Shown: positions 6,862 through 21,800, counted from the first letter of the stretch. The stretch: 64,000 nt of DNA from Holophagae bacterium (GCA_030429565.1 JAUIFE010000024.1:1-64000), one strand, 5' to 3'. The notes: generated by a model from the letters alone, not told the origin. Program-made: numbers and translations.

Positions 6862-9800
6862 TTGACTCGCCGTTCTTTCCCCCCTCTAGGCAAAACCAGG
6901 TTTCTTGTAGATGGTGTTTTGATGCGTCAAGAGCCCGCTGAGGTTATCATAGATAACTATAGTTATGAACGGGATATCGCCATTATTGGCACCGCTTGTC
7001 GGTTTCCCGGTAGCGACAACGGTCGCGAATTTTGGTCGCAGTTGGCCGAGGCCCGCTGTAGTGTTCGGGAAATTAGTTCGTATCGCGAAAAAATAACAAG
7101 GCCAGGAAAATGTGCGGGTTGGGCGGCGTCTTTGCGGCGCGCCGGCTTTGTTGGCGGCTTTGATAAATTCGACCCGCTCTTTTTTGAGATCTCGCCAGGC
7201 GAGGCGGCCGCGATGGATCCCCAGCATCGTTGGTTTCTCGAATGCGTGTGGCATGCGATTGAAGATGCCGGTTATGGACCGAGCGCGCTGGCCGGCGCCA
7301 ACATCGGCGTTTACGCGGCGGTTTCGAAAAACGATTACGCGGGGTTACTGCAGACGAGGGTGACGGATGTGGGCGCCTTTATGGCGACGGGCACGGTTTT
7401 TTCATTGCTGGCGAACCGTGTCTCTCATCTATTGGATCTGCGTGGCAAAAGTGAAGTGGTTGACACAGCCAGCTCTGGTTCGGCGGCGGCGGTCGTGAAC
7501 GCGGTGCGCGATTTGCGCAACGGCGTGTGTGAGGCGGCCTTGGTTGGCGGGGTCAACGCGCTGCTGGCACCGACGATGTCGCAGGCCCATCAACAAGCGG
7601 GCATGTTGGGTGCGGGCGGATTGTGTCGTTCGTTTGACGCCGATGCGGATGGCTACGTGCGCGGTGAAGGGGTGGGCGTGGTGTTCCTCAAGCCGTTGGG
7701 CCGCGCTTTGGCGGACGGCGACCCGATTGCCGCGGTGATTAAAGGTTGTGCAGTGGCCCACGGTGGTCGTGCGCCATCGTTAACCCATCCCAAAGCCGAA
7801 GCCCAGGCGGCGGTGATCCAAGCGGCCTTGGCGGATGCGGGCGTTTCTGCCGACAGCATCAGTTATGTAGAAACCCATGGTTCCGGTACGCCGGTGGGTG
7901 ATCCGATTGAAATTGAGGGCCTTAAGCAGGGCTACGGCATGGCGCCGGCGCCGGCTTCGATTGGCTTGGGTTCGGTCAAGGCCAACATCGGCCATTTGGA
8001 AAGCGCGGCGGGCATCGCGGGCCTGATTAAACTGGCGTGGTGCTTCCGTCACCGGCAATTACCTGCGCTTGTGCACTTTAACAAGCTTAATCCGGCGATC
8101 AAGCTCGAGGGCGGGCCCTTTTACATCAATGACCGGGCGCGTCCGTGGCCGGCGCAACAGGAAGGGGTGCCAACGCGGGCCGGGCTCAGTTCGTTCGGGA
8201 TGGGTGGGGTAAACACCCACATGATTCTGCAGGCGCCGCCGGCACGGACGCTGAGCGAGGTGGATCAAAAGCCGCGCTTGTTTGTGCTTTCCGCCAAAAA
8301 CGGACAACTGCGGGCGCAAGTGGCCGGCTTGCTCGAGTTCCTGCGTGGTGATGCCTTACCGGCGGCGGCCGATGTGGCCCACACGCTGATGTTCGGCCGG
8401 GATGCGCTAGCGCAGCGCCTGGCGGTGGTGGCCGAGGGCACAGAACCCCTGGTTGGCGCACTTGAAGCCTGGCTGGCGGGTGAATCTGACCGGCGCTTGC
8501 GCGTTGGTACGGTGGCGGATGAGCCCGGCGCCGGCGGCACAGCAGGCGGTGACGAAGACCTGTTCCGCTTGGCCGAGCGCTGGGTGACGGGTGCGGTTGC
8601 GTTCAGTTCGGCGGGCGCCGATGGCAAGCGGGTGTCGTTGCCAGGATACGCGTTTGCGCGGCGAACGTGCTGGTTCGGTCTCGACGAAAGGATGCAAGCG
8701 CCGGTGATCGAAACGCCGCTTGACGACAACTTGGAAAGCGCGGCCGAAGCCTGGCTCCAGAAGGTGATTGCACCCGTTTTCGGCGTGGCGGTCGACGAGT
8801 TACGCGTCGATAAGCCGTTCAAACAGTACGGCTTAAATTCGATGATGATCCATGATTTGAACCTGTTGCTGGAGCAACATTTTGGTGCGGCGGTCAGCAA
8901 AACGGTGTTTTTTGATTGCCGCGATGTGCGCGAATTGGCGGCGTACTTTTTGAGCGAACACGGTGACCTAATCGAGGCTTGTCTGACGGTACCGACGAAG
9001 GCGCCGCTTACGGAAAAAGCGACGTCACCGGGCCGTTTTCCCGCGGAAGCGACGGACGACAACGGTGCGATTGCGATCATTGGTTTGGCGGGTCGCTATC
9101 CCGACGCCGACCAACCACAACAGTTGTGGGAAAACCTGTTGCAAGGTCGCGACAGCATTGATGGGATTCCCGCCGATCGCTTCAGCATCGATGAGGGGAT
9201 TTACAGTGGTTGGGGCGGGTTCATTAAAGATGTGTACAACTTCGACCCGATGCTGTTCCAGATCGCGCCGCGCGAGGCCGAGCTGACCGATCCGCAGGAA
9301 CGGGTGCTGTTGCAAACGGCCTGGGAAACGTTGGAAAACGCGGGTTACAGCCTTGATACGCTGAACCGCGTCACGCGCAAAGTGGGCGTGTTTGTGGGCG
9401 CGATGTGGCAACCCTACACGGCGCTGGGCGTGGCCGAAAGCGCGGCGGGCAACCCGGTTGCGCCGAGCGGGATGTTGTACAGCATCGCGAACCGCATTTC
9501 CTATTGCTTCGATTGGACGGGACCGAGCTTGGCGGTGGACACGGCGTGTTCGGCGTCGATCACGGCGCTGCACTTGGCGGTGCAAAGCCTGCGTCGCGGC
9601 GAGTGCGGGTTGGCGCTGGCGGGCGGGGTCAACTTAGCGCTGGAAGCGAGCAAGTACCGTTTCCTGTGCGCGGGCAAGTTCCTGGCCGAAGACGGCAAGT
9701 GCCGTGCCTTTGGCGCCGACGGCAGGGGTTATGTGCCAGGAGAAGGCGCGGGTTTGGTATTGCTCAAACCTTTGGCGCAGGCCGAAGCCGACGGTGATTT

Positions 9801-12800
9801 TATCCACGCCGTCATTAAGGGCAGTGCGATCAATCACGGCGGTCGCACCAACGGTTACACGGTACCCAAACCGAAAGCGCAGGCCGAGGTTGTGGCGGCG
9901 GCGTTGGCAGATGCGGGCGTCGACGCGCGTTCGGTCAGTTACGTCGAAGCGCACGGCACGGGCACGGCACTGGGTGATCCCATCGAAATCGACGGTTTGA
10001 CGCGGGCCTTTCGCGGCGACACGCGCGACCGTGGTTTCTGCGCGATTGGTTCGATTAAAACCAACATCGGCCATTGCGAAGCGAGCGCGGCGATGGCGGG
10101 CCTGACCAAAATTATTTTGCAAATGCAGCATCGAACCTTGGTGCCGAGTCTGCACAGTGCGACGCTGAACCCCAACATTAACTTCGCCAACACGCCGTTT
10201 GTAGTGCAGCAAGCGGTAGAGACGTGGGAAAGCGCGGGGCCGCGTCGCGCGGGCCTGAGTTCGTTTGGCGCGGGCGGCGCCAACGGTCACCTGCTGGTTG
10301 AAGAATACGTGGCGCCGGCCGCCGCGGGCCAACCGCACGAGGCACAACTGATCGTGCTCTCGGCGCAGTCTGCCGCGCAGGTGCAGCAACAGGCAGGGGC
10401 GCTGGCGGCCTGGTTCCGCGAACACGGCGGCAAGAACCCGGCGCATTGCTTGGAAGATACGGCCTACACGCTGCAGGTGGGACGCAACGCCTTGCCGCAA
10501 CGGGCGGCCTGGGTGGTGCGTACCGGCGAACAGCTCACCCGTCTGCTGGAAACCTGCGACGAAACGACGGTGACGGCTGTCGACGCGGATCCACCGAGTC
10601 ATGCCGAGGTAAGCAAAGCCCTGGCTACACGTGATTTAGAAGCCGTGGCTGCGTTGTGGCGGCGCGGCGCCGAGATTGAGTGGCGCAGGCTCTATGATCT
10701 GCGACGACCGCGACGGTTGCCACTGCCAACCTATCCGTTCCTCAAAGACGTCTATCGATTGCCGAACACGCAAGCGGCGGGCGCGGCGCCGGTAGGGCTT
10801 TTTCGCGAACGCTGGGTGGCGACGCCAAGCCCCAAGGGTCGGCGTTTTGTGCCGCAAAACTTGCTGTGTTGCGTGAGCGACGCGAAGCAAGAAGCGGCTT
10901 TGTCCCGTGCGATCGGCACGGCCGGGTTGGCGATGCCGGTTCACATCCTGCGTGCGGCTGATTTGACCCAGGCCAAAGAATTGCCCGAAACGCTGCGCGG
11001 CTGTGATGCGGTGCTCGATCTGCGCCCGATTCGCGATCAAAACGGCTTGCTGGACCTGGCTAGGTTGGTGCAAGCCTTGGTGGCGCTTGGTGCCGAACCG
11101 CAACGCTTGCTGATCGCCGCCGCTGATGGGACGGCAAAGGAACGCTGTTTTATGGAAGCGGCCGAGGGCTGCGCGCGTTCTTTGGCGCTGCTGTTACCGC
11201 GCACGGCCGCCGCCGTGGTGGCGGTCTCGGAAAACGCCGCGCCCTATGCGGCCATTTTGGCCGAGTTGACGGGGCCGCAACTGCAAAGCTGTTGGTGGCG
11301 GCAACATCAACGGCAGGTGCGCGAGCTGCAAACGATCAACGCCGCTTCAGGACCGAGCCTGCTCAAACAGGGCGGCTGTTACTGGATTACCGGCGGGACC
11401 GGTGCCTTGGGACGTTTGTTTGCCGGCTATTTAGCGAAACGCTTCAGTGCACGTTTGCTGCTGAGTGGTCGTGGCGCACCGAATGCCGCGATCACTTCCT
11501 TATTAAATGAGCTGGAACGCCGCGGCGGCAAGGCGCGTTACCTGCAGGCCGATATGAACGATCCAACCGCGTTGCGTGCGGTGGTGGAAGCGGCCGAGGC
11601 ACAGTTTGGCGGTCTCGACGGGGTGCTGCACGTGGCGGGCCGACTCGATGCGCGCCCGTTACCCGACAAAACCGGTGCCGAATGCGCTGCGGTTCTGGCG
11701 CCCAAAGTCCAAGGATCGCTGAATTTACATGAGGTGTTGTGCGGGCATACCCTCGATTTCGTGTGTCATTTCAGTTCGGCGGCCGCCGTGTTGGGCGATT
11801 ACGGCGCGGGTGATTACGCGGCCGCCAACCGGTTTCAAAGTGCCCTGGCGGCGGGTGCGACCGGGGATTATCGCAGCCTCGCGATTCAGTGGCCGTTTTG
11901 GCGCGACGGCGGCATGAGCTTGGGCGATCACGATGCCACCGAGCAGCTTTTGCGTGAACGCGGCATGCGTTTGCTGGAAACGGACGAGGGTTTGGCTGTG
12001 TTCGAGCAACTGCTGGGCATGGCGGGCGGCGCCTACTTGGTGCATGCCGGCAGCCAGGCGGCGCTCAAGGCATTGGGGCCGAGCGAACAACAGGCCGCGC
12101 CGAGGCTGCCCGCGCCGGCGATGGCGGTCGCGTCGGGTGGCGACTTAGCCGACCAACTGGCTGCCGACTTGCGCGTCCTGGCGGCGCTGCCGATTAAAGC
12201 CGAGGCGGCGCGGTTGGACGGGCGTGCGCGTCTGGCGGAATACGGGTACGAATCGGTGACGATGAGCGAGTTGGCCGAGTTGCTGACGCAGCGCTACGGC
12301 GTCAAGATCACGCCAGCCCTGTTTTTCCGTTATCCCACACTTAATAGTTTGGCGAAGTACCTGCTCGCCGAACACACCGACACGGTGGCGGCGCTCTTCG
12401 CCGGCGCAACGGCGCGGGCGAAGAGCGCGGCGCCGCAACAAGCTGCGACGGCCGACACAAGTAATGAACTGGAGCCGATTGCGATTGTCGGCATGAGCGG
12501 GCGGTTTCCGGGAGCACGTGATTGCGATGAACTCTGGTCGATTTTGGCTGAAGGTCGCTGCGTCGTAACGGCACCGCCGCCAGAACGGCGCGCACGCGTC
12601 GGCGGCGATGAAGATGGACCTTGGTGCGGTTGGGCGCCGGGCGTTGACGAATTCGATCCTTTATTCTTCGGCATCTCGCCCCGTGAGGCGGCGACGATGG
12701 ACCCGCGCCAGCGTTTGTTGCTGCAAGAAACCTGGCGCGCGCTGGAAGACGCGGGCCTTGGCGAAGCGGACAGCGACGGCGCGCGCATCGGCATTTTTGT

Positions 12801-15800
12801 GGGTGTTGAAGACGGCGATTACCCGCGTCAGGTGGGCGACGAACGTGCCTTGACGGCCAACCACAACGGCATCCTAGCGGCGCGTTTGGCGCATTTTCTC
12901 AATTTGGCCGGCCCGAGTTTGGCGATTAATACGGCCTGTTCGTCGGGTTTGGTGGCGGCCCATCAGGCCTGCTTAAACCTGCGTGCGGGCGAGTGTGACA
13001 GCGCGGTGGTGGCCGGGGCCGGTTTACTGCTGACGCCGGCGTTACACGGCGCGATGCGCGAGGCGGGCATGCTCTCCCCACGCGGTCGTTGTCGTGCCTT
13101 TGACCGTGAAGCCGACGGCATGGTGCCAGGCGAAGCCGTCGTCGCCTTTGTCTTTCAACGGCTGAGCGATGCGCAACGGGCCGGGTTACCGATTCACGCG
13201 GTCATTCGCGGCAGCGGCGTCAACCACGACGGCCGTACCAACGGCATCACGGCACCGAGCGGGGCGGCGCAAGCGGCGTTGCTGGAACAGGTCTACCGCC
13301 GCCATCAGATTGACCCGACCCAGATTGGTTATGTGGTCGCGCACGGCACGGGCACGCGCCTGGGAGATCCGGTCGAGATCAATGCGTTACAGGAAGCCTT
13401 TCGCAAGTTTACGGACCGGCGCGGTCAGTGTGCGGTGACGTCGACCAAACCCAACGTGGGCCACACGCTGGCGGCATCGGGGCTGCTCAACCTGACGGCG
13501 CTGGTGCAGGCGTTGCGTTATCGGCGCATTCCGGCGAGTTTGTACTGTGATCAGGCCAGCGATTACATCGATTGGGAAGCGAGCCCGTTTTACGTCAACG
13601 AGCAGGCATGTGAATGGCCTGCGCCGACAGACGGCCCTCGCTTGGGTGCGCTGAGTTCGTTTGGCATTAGCGGGACCAACGCGCACATGGTGGTCGGCGC
13701 CTATGAAACACCGGCGTCGGCAGCGCGCGCTGCGGCGCCGGCGGTGCTGCTGCTGGTGTCGGCCAAAAGTGCGGCGGCCTTGGCTGAACGCAGCGAAGCC
13801 TTAGCGACTTGGTTACAAAAACAAGGCGCGGTTGCGCTCGACGCTTTGAGTTTCACGCTGGCCCACGGTCGTTTCCATTTCAACCATCGCCTGGCGGTGG
13901 TGGCGACCGACTTGAATGAAGCGGTCACCCAACTGCGCGGCGCGGCGGCGCACGTGGTGCCGCGCGCTTTCCGCGCGGAGGGCCAGACCCAGCGCGATGT
14001 GCGTGGCCGGCTCGAGGCTTTGTCGCAGCATCATCATGATGAAACGGCGTATCGCGGGCAATTGGAAGCGCTGGCTGACTTGTACCGACGCGGCTACGAA
14101 ATCGACGGTCGTTTGTTGTTTGGCGACGCACTGCCGCCACGCCTGCACCTGCCGACCTACCCGTTTGCGCGTGAGCGTTACTGGGTTGATGAAACGCCGG
14201 TGAGCGCGGCCGATGCGGTTCCGGTCGCGTTGAAAAAGGCCGATGCCGGGATTCACGAAGCGCCGGCCGCAAGCAAAAACGAGTTGCAGGTTCCCGAAGG
14301 GCGGCCGCTGTGCCTGCTGCCGGTTTGGGACGCGATTGCACCGCCCGACACGCATGGGACGAGTGCCGATGCCGCAATGCTGATTGTGGCGGCGGCCGAA
14401 CAGCACAGCGTTTGGCGTGCGCTTTATCCCAACGCCCGTTGCGTTGCCGTGGCCGAAGCACCAGCCGCTCTGAAGCAGCACCGGGACCTGGGCCACATTG
14501 TGTGGGCGCCGACGCCGGCACCGTTCACGCTGGAAAACCCCGATACTTACCAAGCGCTGGGTGACCTGTTTGATGTGATCAAAGTGCTCTCCGACAGCGG
14601 CTCGCAAGCGCGCGCTATGCAGTGGACCCTGATCACACGCGCCACCTATGCGCTCGGCGATGAAAATGCGCCTTCCCGTTTGGCCGGTCTGCACGAACTG
14701 TTGGCGACGGCGGTGAAGGAACAGCCGCATTGGGCGTTGCGCAGTGTCGACCTGGCGGCCGATGCGGCGCCACCGGCGGCGTTGTCGGGTTTGGCGTTCG
14801 GTGCCGACGAAATCCATGCGTATCGCGACGGGTTGTGGTACCGCCAACGGCTGTTACCGCTGCAGGACATGCAGAAGCACGGCGAACCCTATCGTCACGG
14901 CGGCGTGTATGTGGTGATTGGCGGCGCGGGCGCCTTGGGTGCCGCTTGGAGCCGCCACCTAATCGAAAACTACGCGGCACAGATTATTTGGTTGGGACGG
15001 CGGCCGCTGGATACGGCTTTAGAACAGCAGCTCAAAGCGTTGGGGGCCAAAGGGCCGGCGCCGCTTTACCGGCAGGCTGACGCGGCCGACGGCGAGGCTT
15101 TGGCTGAGGCCTATCGCCACATCAAACAACGTTTCCCGCGCATCCACGGCGTGGTGCACGCGGCGGTAGGTCGCAGCGACGCGAGTCTAGCCGCCATGAG
15201 CGGCGCCCATTTTAGCGACGTGCTGGCGGCCAAATGTGCGGCGGGTTTGGCGACGGCGCGGGTGTTCCAAAACGACGACCTCGACTTCATGCTGTTTTTC
15301 TCGTCGACGATGGTCTACGAAAAACCGGGCGGCTTGGCCGGTTACAACGCGGGCGGCGCCTTTGCCGACGCGCTGGCGCGTTACTTGGACGCGAAAATGC
15401 CGTTTGCGGTGCGCGTCGCCAACTGGGGTTACTGGCGTATCGGCGCGGGTGAACGCGTGTCCGAGGCGATGAAAACACGTTTGACTCAAAGCGGCATGGG
15501 CGCCTTGACGCCGGCGCAGGCATGGCCCGCGCTAACGGCGCTGTTGGTCGGCGATGAACCGCAACGCCTGTTGCTGAGCGCTTTGCATGCGCAGCCTCTG
15601 CCGCGCATCTGCGCCGAGGAACAGGCGACGCTGCACGCGACGACCGTGGCGCCGGTGGCGGCGTGTTCCTTGCCGGCGACGGCCCAAAACGAACTGGAAT
15701 CCTTGGCCGCGTCGCACCACACTTGTTTGGAAGCGGTGCTGAAACCGTTGACGGCGGCGATCTTGGCGACGGTCCCGTGCTCGGCTAAATGCCAGCGCTG

Positions 15801-18800
15801 GCAGACGGCGACAGAGCACTTGCTGGGCGGCACAAGCGCGTCGACATCGGTGGAAGAGGCGTGGCTGCTTTGGGACGCCCACAAAGCGGTTTGGTGTGAA
15901 GACACGAACCTGGAGCCCTATGTCACACTCATCGAAACCTGTCTGCGTTGCTTAGCCGACATCTTGGCGGGTAAGGTGAGCGCCCAGTCGGTGCTGTTCC
16001 CCAACGGCTCGTTGGCCTTGGTGGAACACGTCTACCACGGTAACCGCGTTTCGGATGTTTACAACGAATTAACCGCACAAGCTGTCGCCGCCTTTGTCGC
16101 CGAACGGGTGGCGGCCGAAGCGGGGGCACGCCTGCGCATTTTGGAAGTGGGCGCGGGCACCGGTGGCACGACCTGTGCCGTGTTGCCGGCGTTGCAGCCC
16201 TACGCCGACGCCATTGCTGAATACGCCTATACGGATCTTTCCAAGGCGTTCCTGTTCCATGCGGAGACGCAGTTTGTGCCTGAGTATCCGTTTGTGCGGC
16301 CGTGTTTGCTGGATGTGAGCGCGCCGCTCGCCGGCCAAGATATCGAACCCAACCATTACGACCTGGTCATCGCCACCAATGTGGTGCATGCGACCGCCAG
16401 CGTGGCGCGTACGCTGCGCACCATCAAAGCCGCCATGCGCCGCAACGGCGTGCTGCTGCTCAACGAGCTGTGCCGACCGAGCCTGTTCACCCACCTGACC
16501 TTCGGTTTGCTCGACGGTTGGTGGCTGACCGAGGACGCCTATCGGCGCCTGCCCGACTCGCCGCTGCTGGACGCGGCGGGCTGGTTGCGCGTGCTGGCCG
16601 ACGAAGGATTCCGTGACGGCAGCCTGCTCGCGGCCGAGGCGGCGGTGTTGGGCCAACAAATTATTTGCGCACGGGCCGACGGTTTCGTACGCCAACCTCA
16701 AGCCGCGTCGGTTCTCGAAACGCCGACGGCGATTGCCAAAGTGGACACTATGCCGAATGCCTTGAAGCAGTCCTGTCTCGAATACCTCAAAACCCTGATT
16801 GGGCGGGCTTTGCGTTTGCCGGTTGAACGCATTGACGGCCGCGAAACCTTTGAAACCTACGGCATCGATTCGATTCTGTTCGGTCGCTTGACCGGCGAAT
16901 TGCAAGCGGTTTTCCCCGACATGAGCGCCACCTTGTTCTACGAGGTGCAGACCATCGACGAACTGGCCGACCACTTCGTCGCTGAACACCCGGACGCACT
17001 CAGCGCATTGCTGGGCGGTGAGGTCGCGGCGCCGGCTGAAGCCGGCGAAAAACCGGCGGGGTCAAGCGCGACACCCTCGCCAACCGAAAATCAGGAAGCG
17101 ATTGCGGTGATTGGTTTGAGCGCGCGTTTTGCCGAGGCGCCCGACGCGGTGACTTTTTGGGAGAACCTCAAAGCGGGTCGCCACAGCATCCGCGAGGGCA
17201 CGCGCTGGCCGTGGGAGGATGTGTACGACGCCGATCCCGGCCGCGCCAACGTGGCGCGCAAGAGTTACACGCGCTGGGGCGGTTTCCTCGACGACGTCGA
17301 CCACTTCGATGCGGCCTTCTTCAACATGACGCCGCGTGACGCCGAGAACACGGACCCGCAGGAGCGGCTGTTCCTGCAAGAGGCGTGGCGGGCGATGGAA
17401 GATGCGGGTTATGCGCCGTCGACCTTCGCGCCGGAGCTGCGCAAGCGGGTCGGCGTGTTCGCGGGCATCACCAAACAGGGTTACAACCAACTGGGTGCCG
17501 ACAGTCGGCGCCACCTGCCGACGACGTCGTTCGCGGGTTTGGTCAACCGCGTGTCCTACACGATGAACCTGCAAGGGCCGAGTACGGTGGTCGACAGCAT
17601 GTGTTCCTCGGCGTTGGTGGCGGTGCACGAAGCCTGCAACTACCTGCGGCGCGGCGGCGGTGCGATGGCGTTGGTGGGGGCGGTCAATCTGTACCTGCAC
17701 CCGGATAACTACGTCAAACTGTGCTCGCAACAGATGACGGCGAAAGGTGATCGCTGCGCGGCCTTCGGCGCCGATGGCGATGGATTTGTGCCAGGGGAGG
17801 GCGTCGGCGCTGTGGTGCTCAAGCCGCTGCGCGATGCCGTGCGCGACGGTGACGCCGTTTACGGTGTGATTCGCGGTACCGCCGTCAACCACAACGGCAA
17901 AACCAACGGTTACACCGTGCCAAACCCAATCCAGCAAGCGGAGGTGATGCGCGCCGCCTTAGCCGCCGGCGACACCGACCCGCGTTCCATCAGTTATATC
18001 GAAGCCGCCGCCAACGGTTCGGCGATGGGCGACGCGCTGGAGATGTCGGCCCTGATCAACGTCTTCGGCAAGCAGGACGGCGTCGAGGGCCGGCGCGCGT
18101 TGGGTTCGGTGAAACCCAACATCGGCCACGCAGAATCGGCCTCGGGCCTGTCGCAGTTGGTCAAGGTGCTGTTCTCCATGAAAGCCGGCGAGTGGGCGCC
18201 GACCCTGATTGAGGGCGCGCGCAATCCCAAAATTAATTGGGCGCGGTTGCCGTTCGAACCGCAACAAGTAGCGGCGGCTTGGCCGCGGCTCAAAGTTGAC
18301 GGCGTTGAACAACCGCGTCGCGCCGGCATCAGTGGCGTCGGCGCGGGCGGGGTCAACGCCCACATCGTCGTCGAGGAATACGCGGTCGAAAGGGACGCGG
18401 GGTCGGCTCGCGGTCCGGCCTTATTCGTGCTCTCGGCCAAAAACGAGGAACGACTGGCGGCCTACGTCGCCGCCTGGTGCGACTTCCTCGCCGGCGGCGA
18501 TCACGATCTGCATCGTCTGTGCGCCACGGTGCAACGCGGTCGCGAAGCGATGGCGACGCGCCTGGCGGTGGTGTGCAGCGACCGCGCCGCGCTGCTGGGC
18601 GCGTTACAAGCCTGGCGGGCGGGTCAAGGCGACGGCGTTTACCACGGCCAGGTAACCCAAAAACCCGAGGCCGCGCCGGCCGAGATAAACGCCGCCGCCG
18701 CGGCCGCCGACCTGGATCGGCTCGCGCGTTTGTGGGTGGCCGGTTTTGACTTGCCCTGGGCCGCGCTCTACCAAAACAATCCGCCGGCACGCCTCGCCGG

Positions 18801-21800
18801 TTTACCGACCTACCCCTTTGCGCCCAAGTCCTGTTGGGTTGGTTCCGACCACGAGATCAACCCGTCGCTCCGTCCTGTGGCCGCTCCGGCCGGCCCGATT
18901 CTTTCTCGGAGAAACGATTCCATGACATCGCAACCCACGGCGGATCCCACGCCGGACCCTGGACCCAAACGCTACCAAAACCGCGCGACCGAGTTTTACA
19001 CCTACTACGCGGGTATCGGTGACGCCGAATTTTCGGAAGATTACCTGACCTTCTGCCCGTTCCCCGAACGCATTCCCGGCTTCTCGATGACGCGCGTGTT
19101 CCTCCACCCCAAACAGTACGCGCGTGAATTGGAACTGATGAAACAGCGCCAAATCGAGTTGCGCGACGTGTTGTTCTACAAAGAAAACTACGCCGAGATC
19201 GGCAAGCTGCTCGACTTCGGGTGCGGCCACGGCACCGACGTCATTGAATTCGCGCGCGACTATCCCAACCTAACCACGCACGGTTTCACGATTACCAAAG
19301 CCCAAGCCGAAAAGGGCAACCTGCGCATTCGCGAGCTTGGCTTGCATGAGCGGGCGAGCATTTTCCACGCCGACAGCTCGAAAGATCCGTTCCCGGATCG
19401 CTACGATTTGATCATTGGCGTGGAGGTCAGCTTCCACATTCGCGACAAAGCGGGTCTGTTCCGCAACATCCAGCGCGCGCTCAAAGACGACGGCCGCGTG
19501 TTGCTGATGGACTACATCGCCAACCTGCGCGGCCCGATTGTCGATCCCAATGTGGAAATCACGATTCCAACCCGTGAAAGCTGGATCGACATGCTGTCGC
19601 AGCATGAGCTGATCATCGATGAAATGATCGACGTTTCGCCCGAGATATCCAACTTTCTGCACGATCCCGAATTCGAAGACAACATCGCGCACCTGCCGGA
19701 TGTGGTGGCGGCGACCTTCCGCAACTACGCCAACCAGTCGATTTCGCTGGAAAAAGGCTGGATTACCTACTGCCTGTTCAAATTAAACAAGGCGGCCCAC
19801 CTCAGTGATACGGCGCGTCGCGAACACAATGCACGCAAGCTGGCCGAACCCGTGTCCTACACCGACGCACTCAATACTATGAAGGCCGGACGCGGTGTGC
19901 CGGCGGTGACCGGCGTCCAGTTGGTGCCGCAGTTGCTGTCGATCTTCAGCGAGGTGCTGGGTTATGCACCGGCCGAAATCGAAGCGGTGGCGACACTCAA
20001 CGAACTCAACATCAGCTCGCTGAACTCGGTCGAGCTGTTGGAGCACATCAACCGTACCTTTAACCTCAAATTACCGACGAGCGTGGTTTTCGAGTGCGGC
20101 ACGCCGGCGGCGTTGGCTGAAACCATTGCCGCCGCCATGCCGAGACAGACCGTAAAGGCGGCACCCCCAGCCGGCGGGCACGCACCTGTGATCGCGCGGC
20201 TGTTGCCAATTTTTAGCGACGTCTTGGGGTACGCAGGCGCCGAGATTGAAGCGGCGGCAACCCTCAACGAACTCAACATCAGCTCGCTGAATTCGGTTGA
20301 GTTGTTGGAGCACATCAACCGCGCCTTCGATCTGAAATTACCAACGAGTGTGGTGTTTGAATGCGGCACGCTCGACGCCTTGGCTGCCGCCGTTTATGCG
20401 GCGATACCCGTCGCAGGCCGCGCCGCGTTGACGCCGTCAGCCTTAACGCCATCCGCCTTAACGCCATCCGCCGCGCCGGCAACCCCTGCCACGCCTGCAA
20501 AGACGCCGCGTGTTGCCGCGCCACTTCGCGCCGAAGCGACCCCGCCGTCGCCTGGCTTTAGCCGCGAGATCGCCGTCGTCGGTCTCGACTGCCGCTGTGC
20601 CGGCGCCGAGGGACCCGAAGCCTTTTGGGAACTGATCCGCCACGGTGCCGACCACATCAGCGACGTCACCGACCCGGCGTGGTTGGAGTACTTCCGCGCA
20701 CGGCGCTTTGACCCAACCCACGCGCGTTTTGGTCAAATGGAAAACCGCGACGGTTTCGACTCGCTCTTTTTCCACATCTCACCCAAGGAAGCCAACGCGA
20801 TGGAACCCAACCACCGCATCTTCCTGGAAGCCTGTTACCGTGCGCTTGAAGATGCGGGTTACCCGGCCGACAAAATCGACGGCGCGGCGGTCGGTACCTA
20901 TGTCGGCAGCATGGGCGGCGGTGGCGATTACCACGACGGCTCGCTGTTTAACCTGCTCGGCGAAGAGGCCTGCATTCTGTCGTCGCGCATTGCTTATTAC
21001 CTCAACCTCAAGGGTCCGGCGCTGACCGTCAACACCGCCTGCTCATCGTCCCTAACCGCGATTGACCTTGCCTGTAAAGCCCTGCAACTAGGCGATATCG
21101 ACATGGCGATTAGCGGCGGTGCCACGGTTTACCACCATCCCGGCACCTTTATGACGATGGGCAACGCGGGCATGTTGTCGCCCAGCGGCCGCTGTCGTCC
21201 GTTCGACAACGACGCCGACGGCATTGTTGTCGGTGACGGTGTCGGCGTGGTTATTCTCAAACGTTTGGCCGACGCCGAACGCGACGGCGACCGCATCTAC
21301 GGCGTGATTCGCGCGAGCGGCACCAACCAAGACGGCCGCACCTCGGGCATTACCGTGCCCAGCTTCCGTTCGCAAAGCGCCTTGGAGCAAAAGGTTTATA
21401 AGAAGGCGGCGATTTCGGTCGAAGACCTGCAATACGTGGAAGCGCACGGGACCGCCACCAAATTGGGCGATCCGATTGAAGTGCACGCGCTCACCGACAG
21501 TTTCCGCACCCAAACGACACGGCGCCGCTTCTGTGCGCTCGGCTCGGTTAAGGCCAACATCGGCCACACCACCGCCGCCGCCGGCGTGCTCGGCCTGATT
21601 AAGGTGCTGCTGTGTTTGGAACACCGCCAGTTGCCGCCCGCGCCCTACTTCCGCGCCGAAAACGAGCACATCGACTTTGCCGACAGCCCGTTTTACGTTA
21701 ACCGCGATCTGTGCGATTGGCCGACCAACGCACGCGGCTCGCGTTTGGCCGCCGTCAGCTCGTTTGGGTTCAGCGGCACCAACGGCCACATGGTTGTCGA

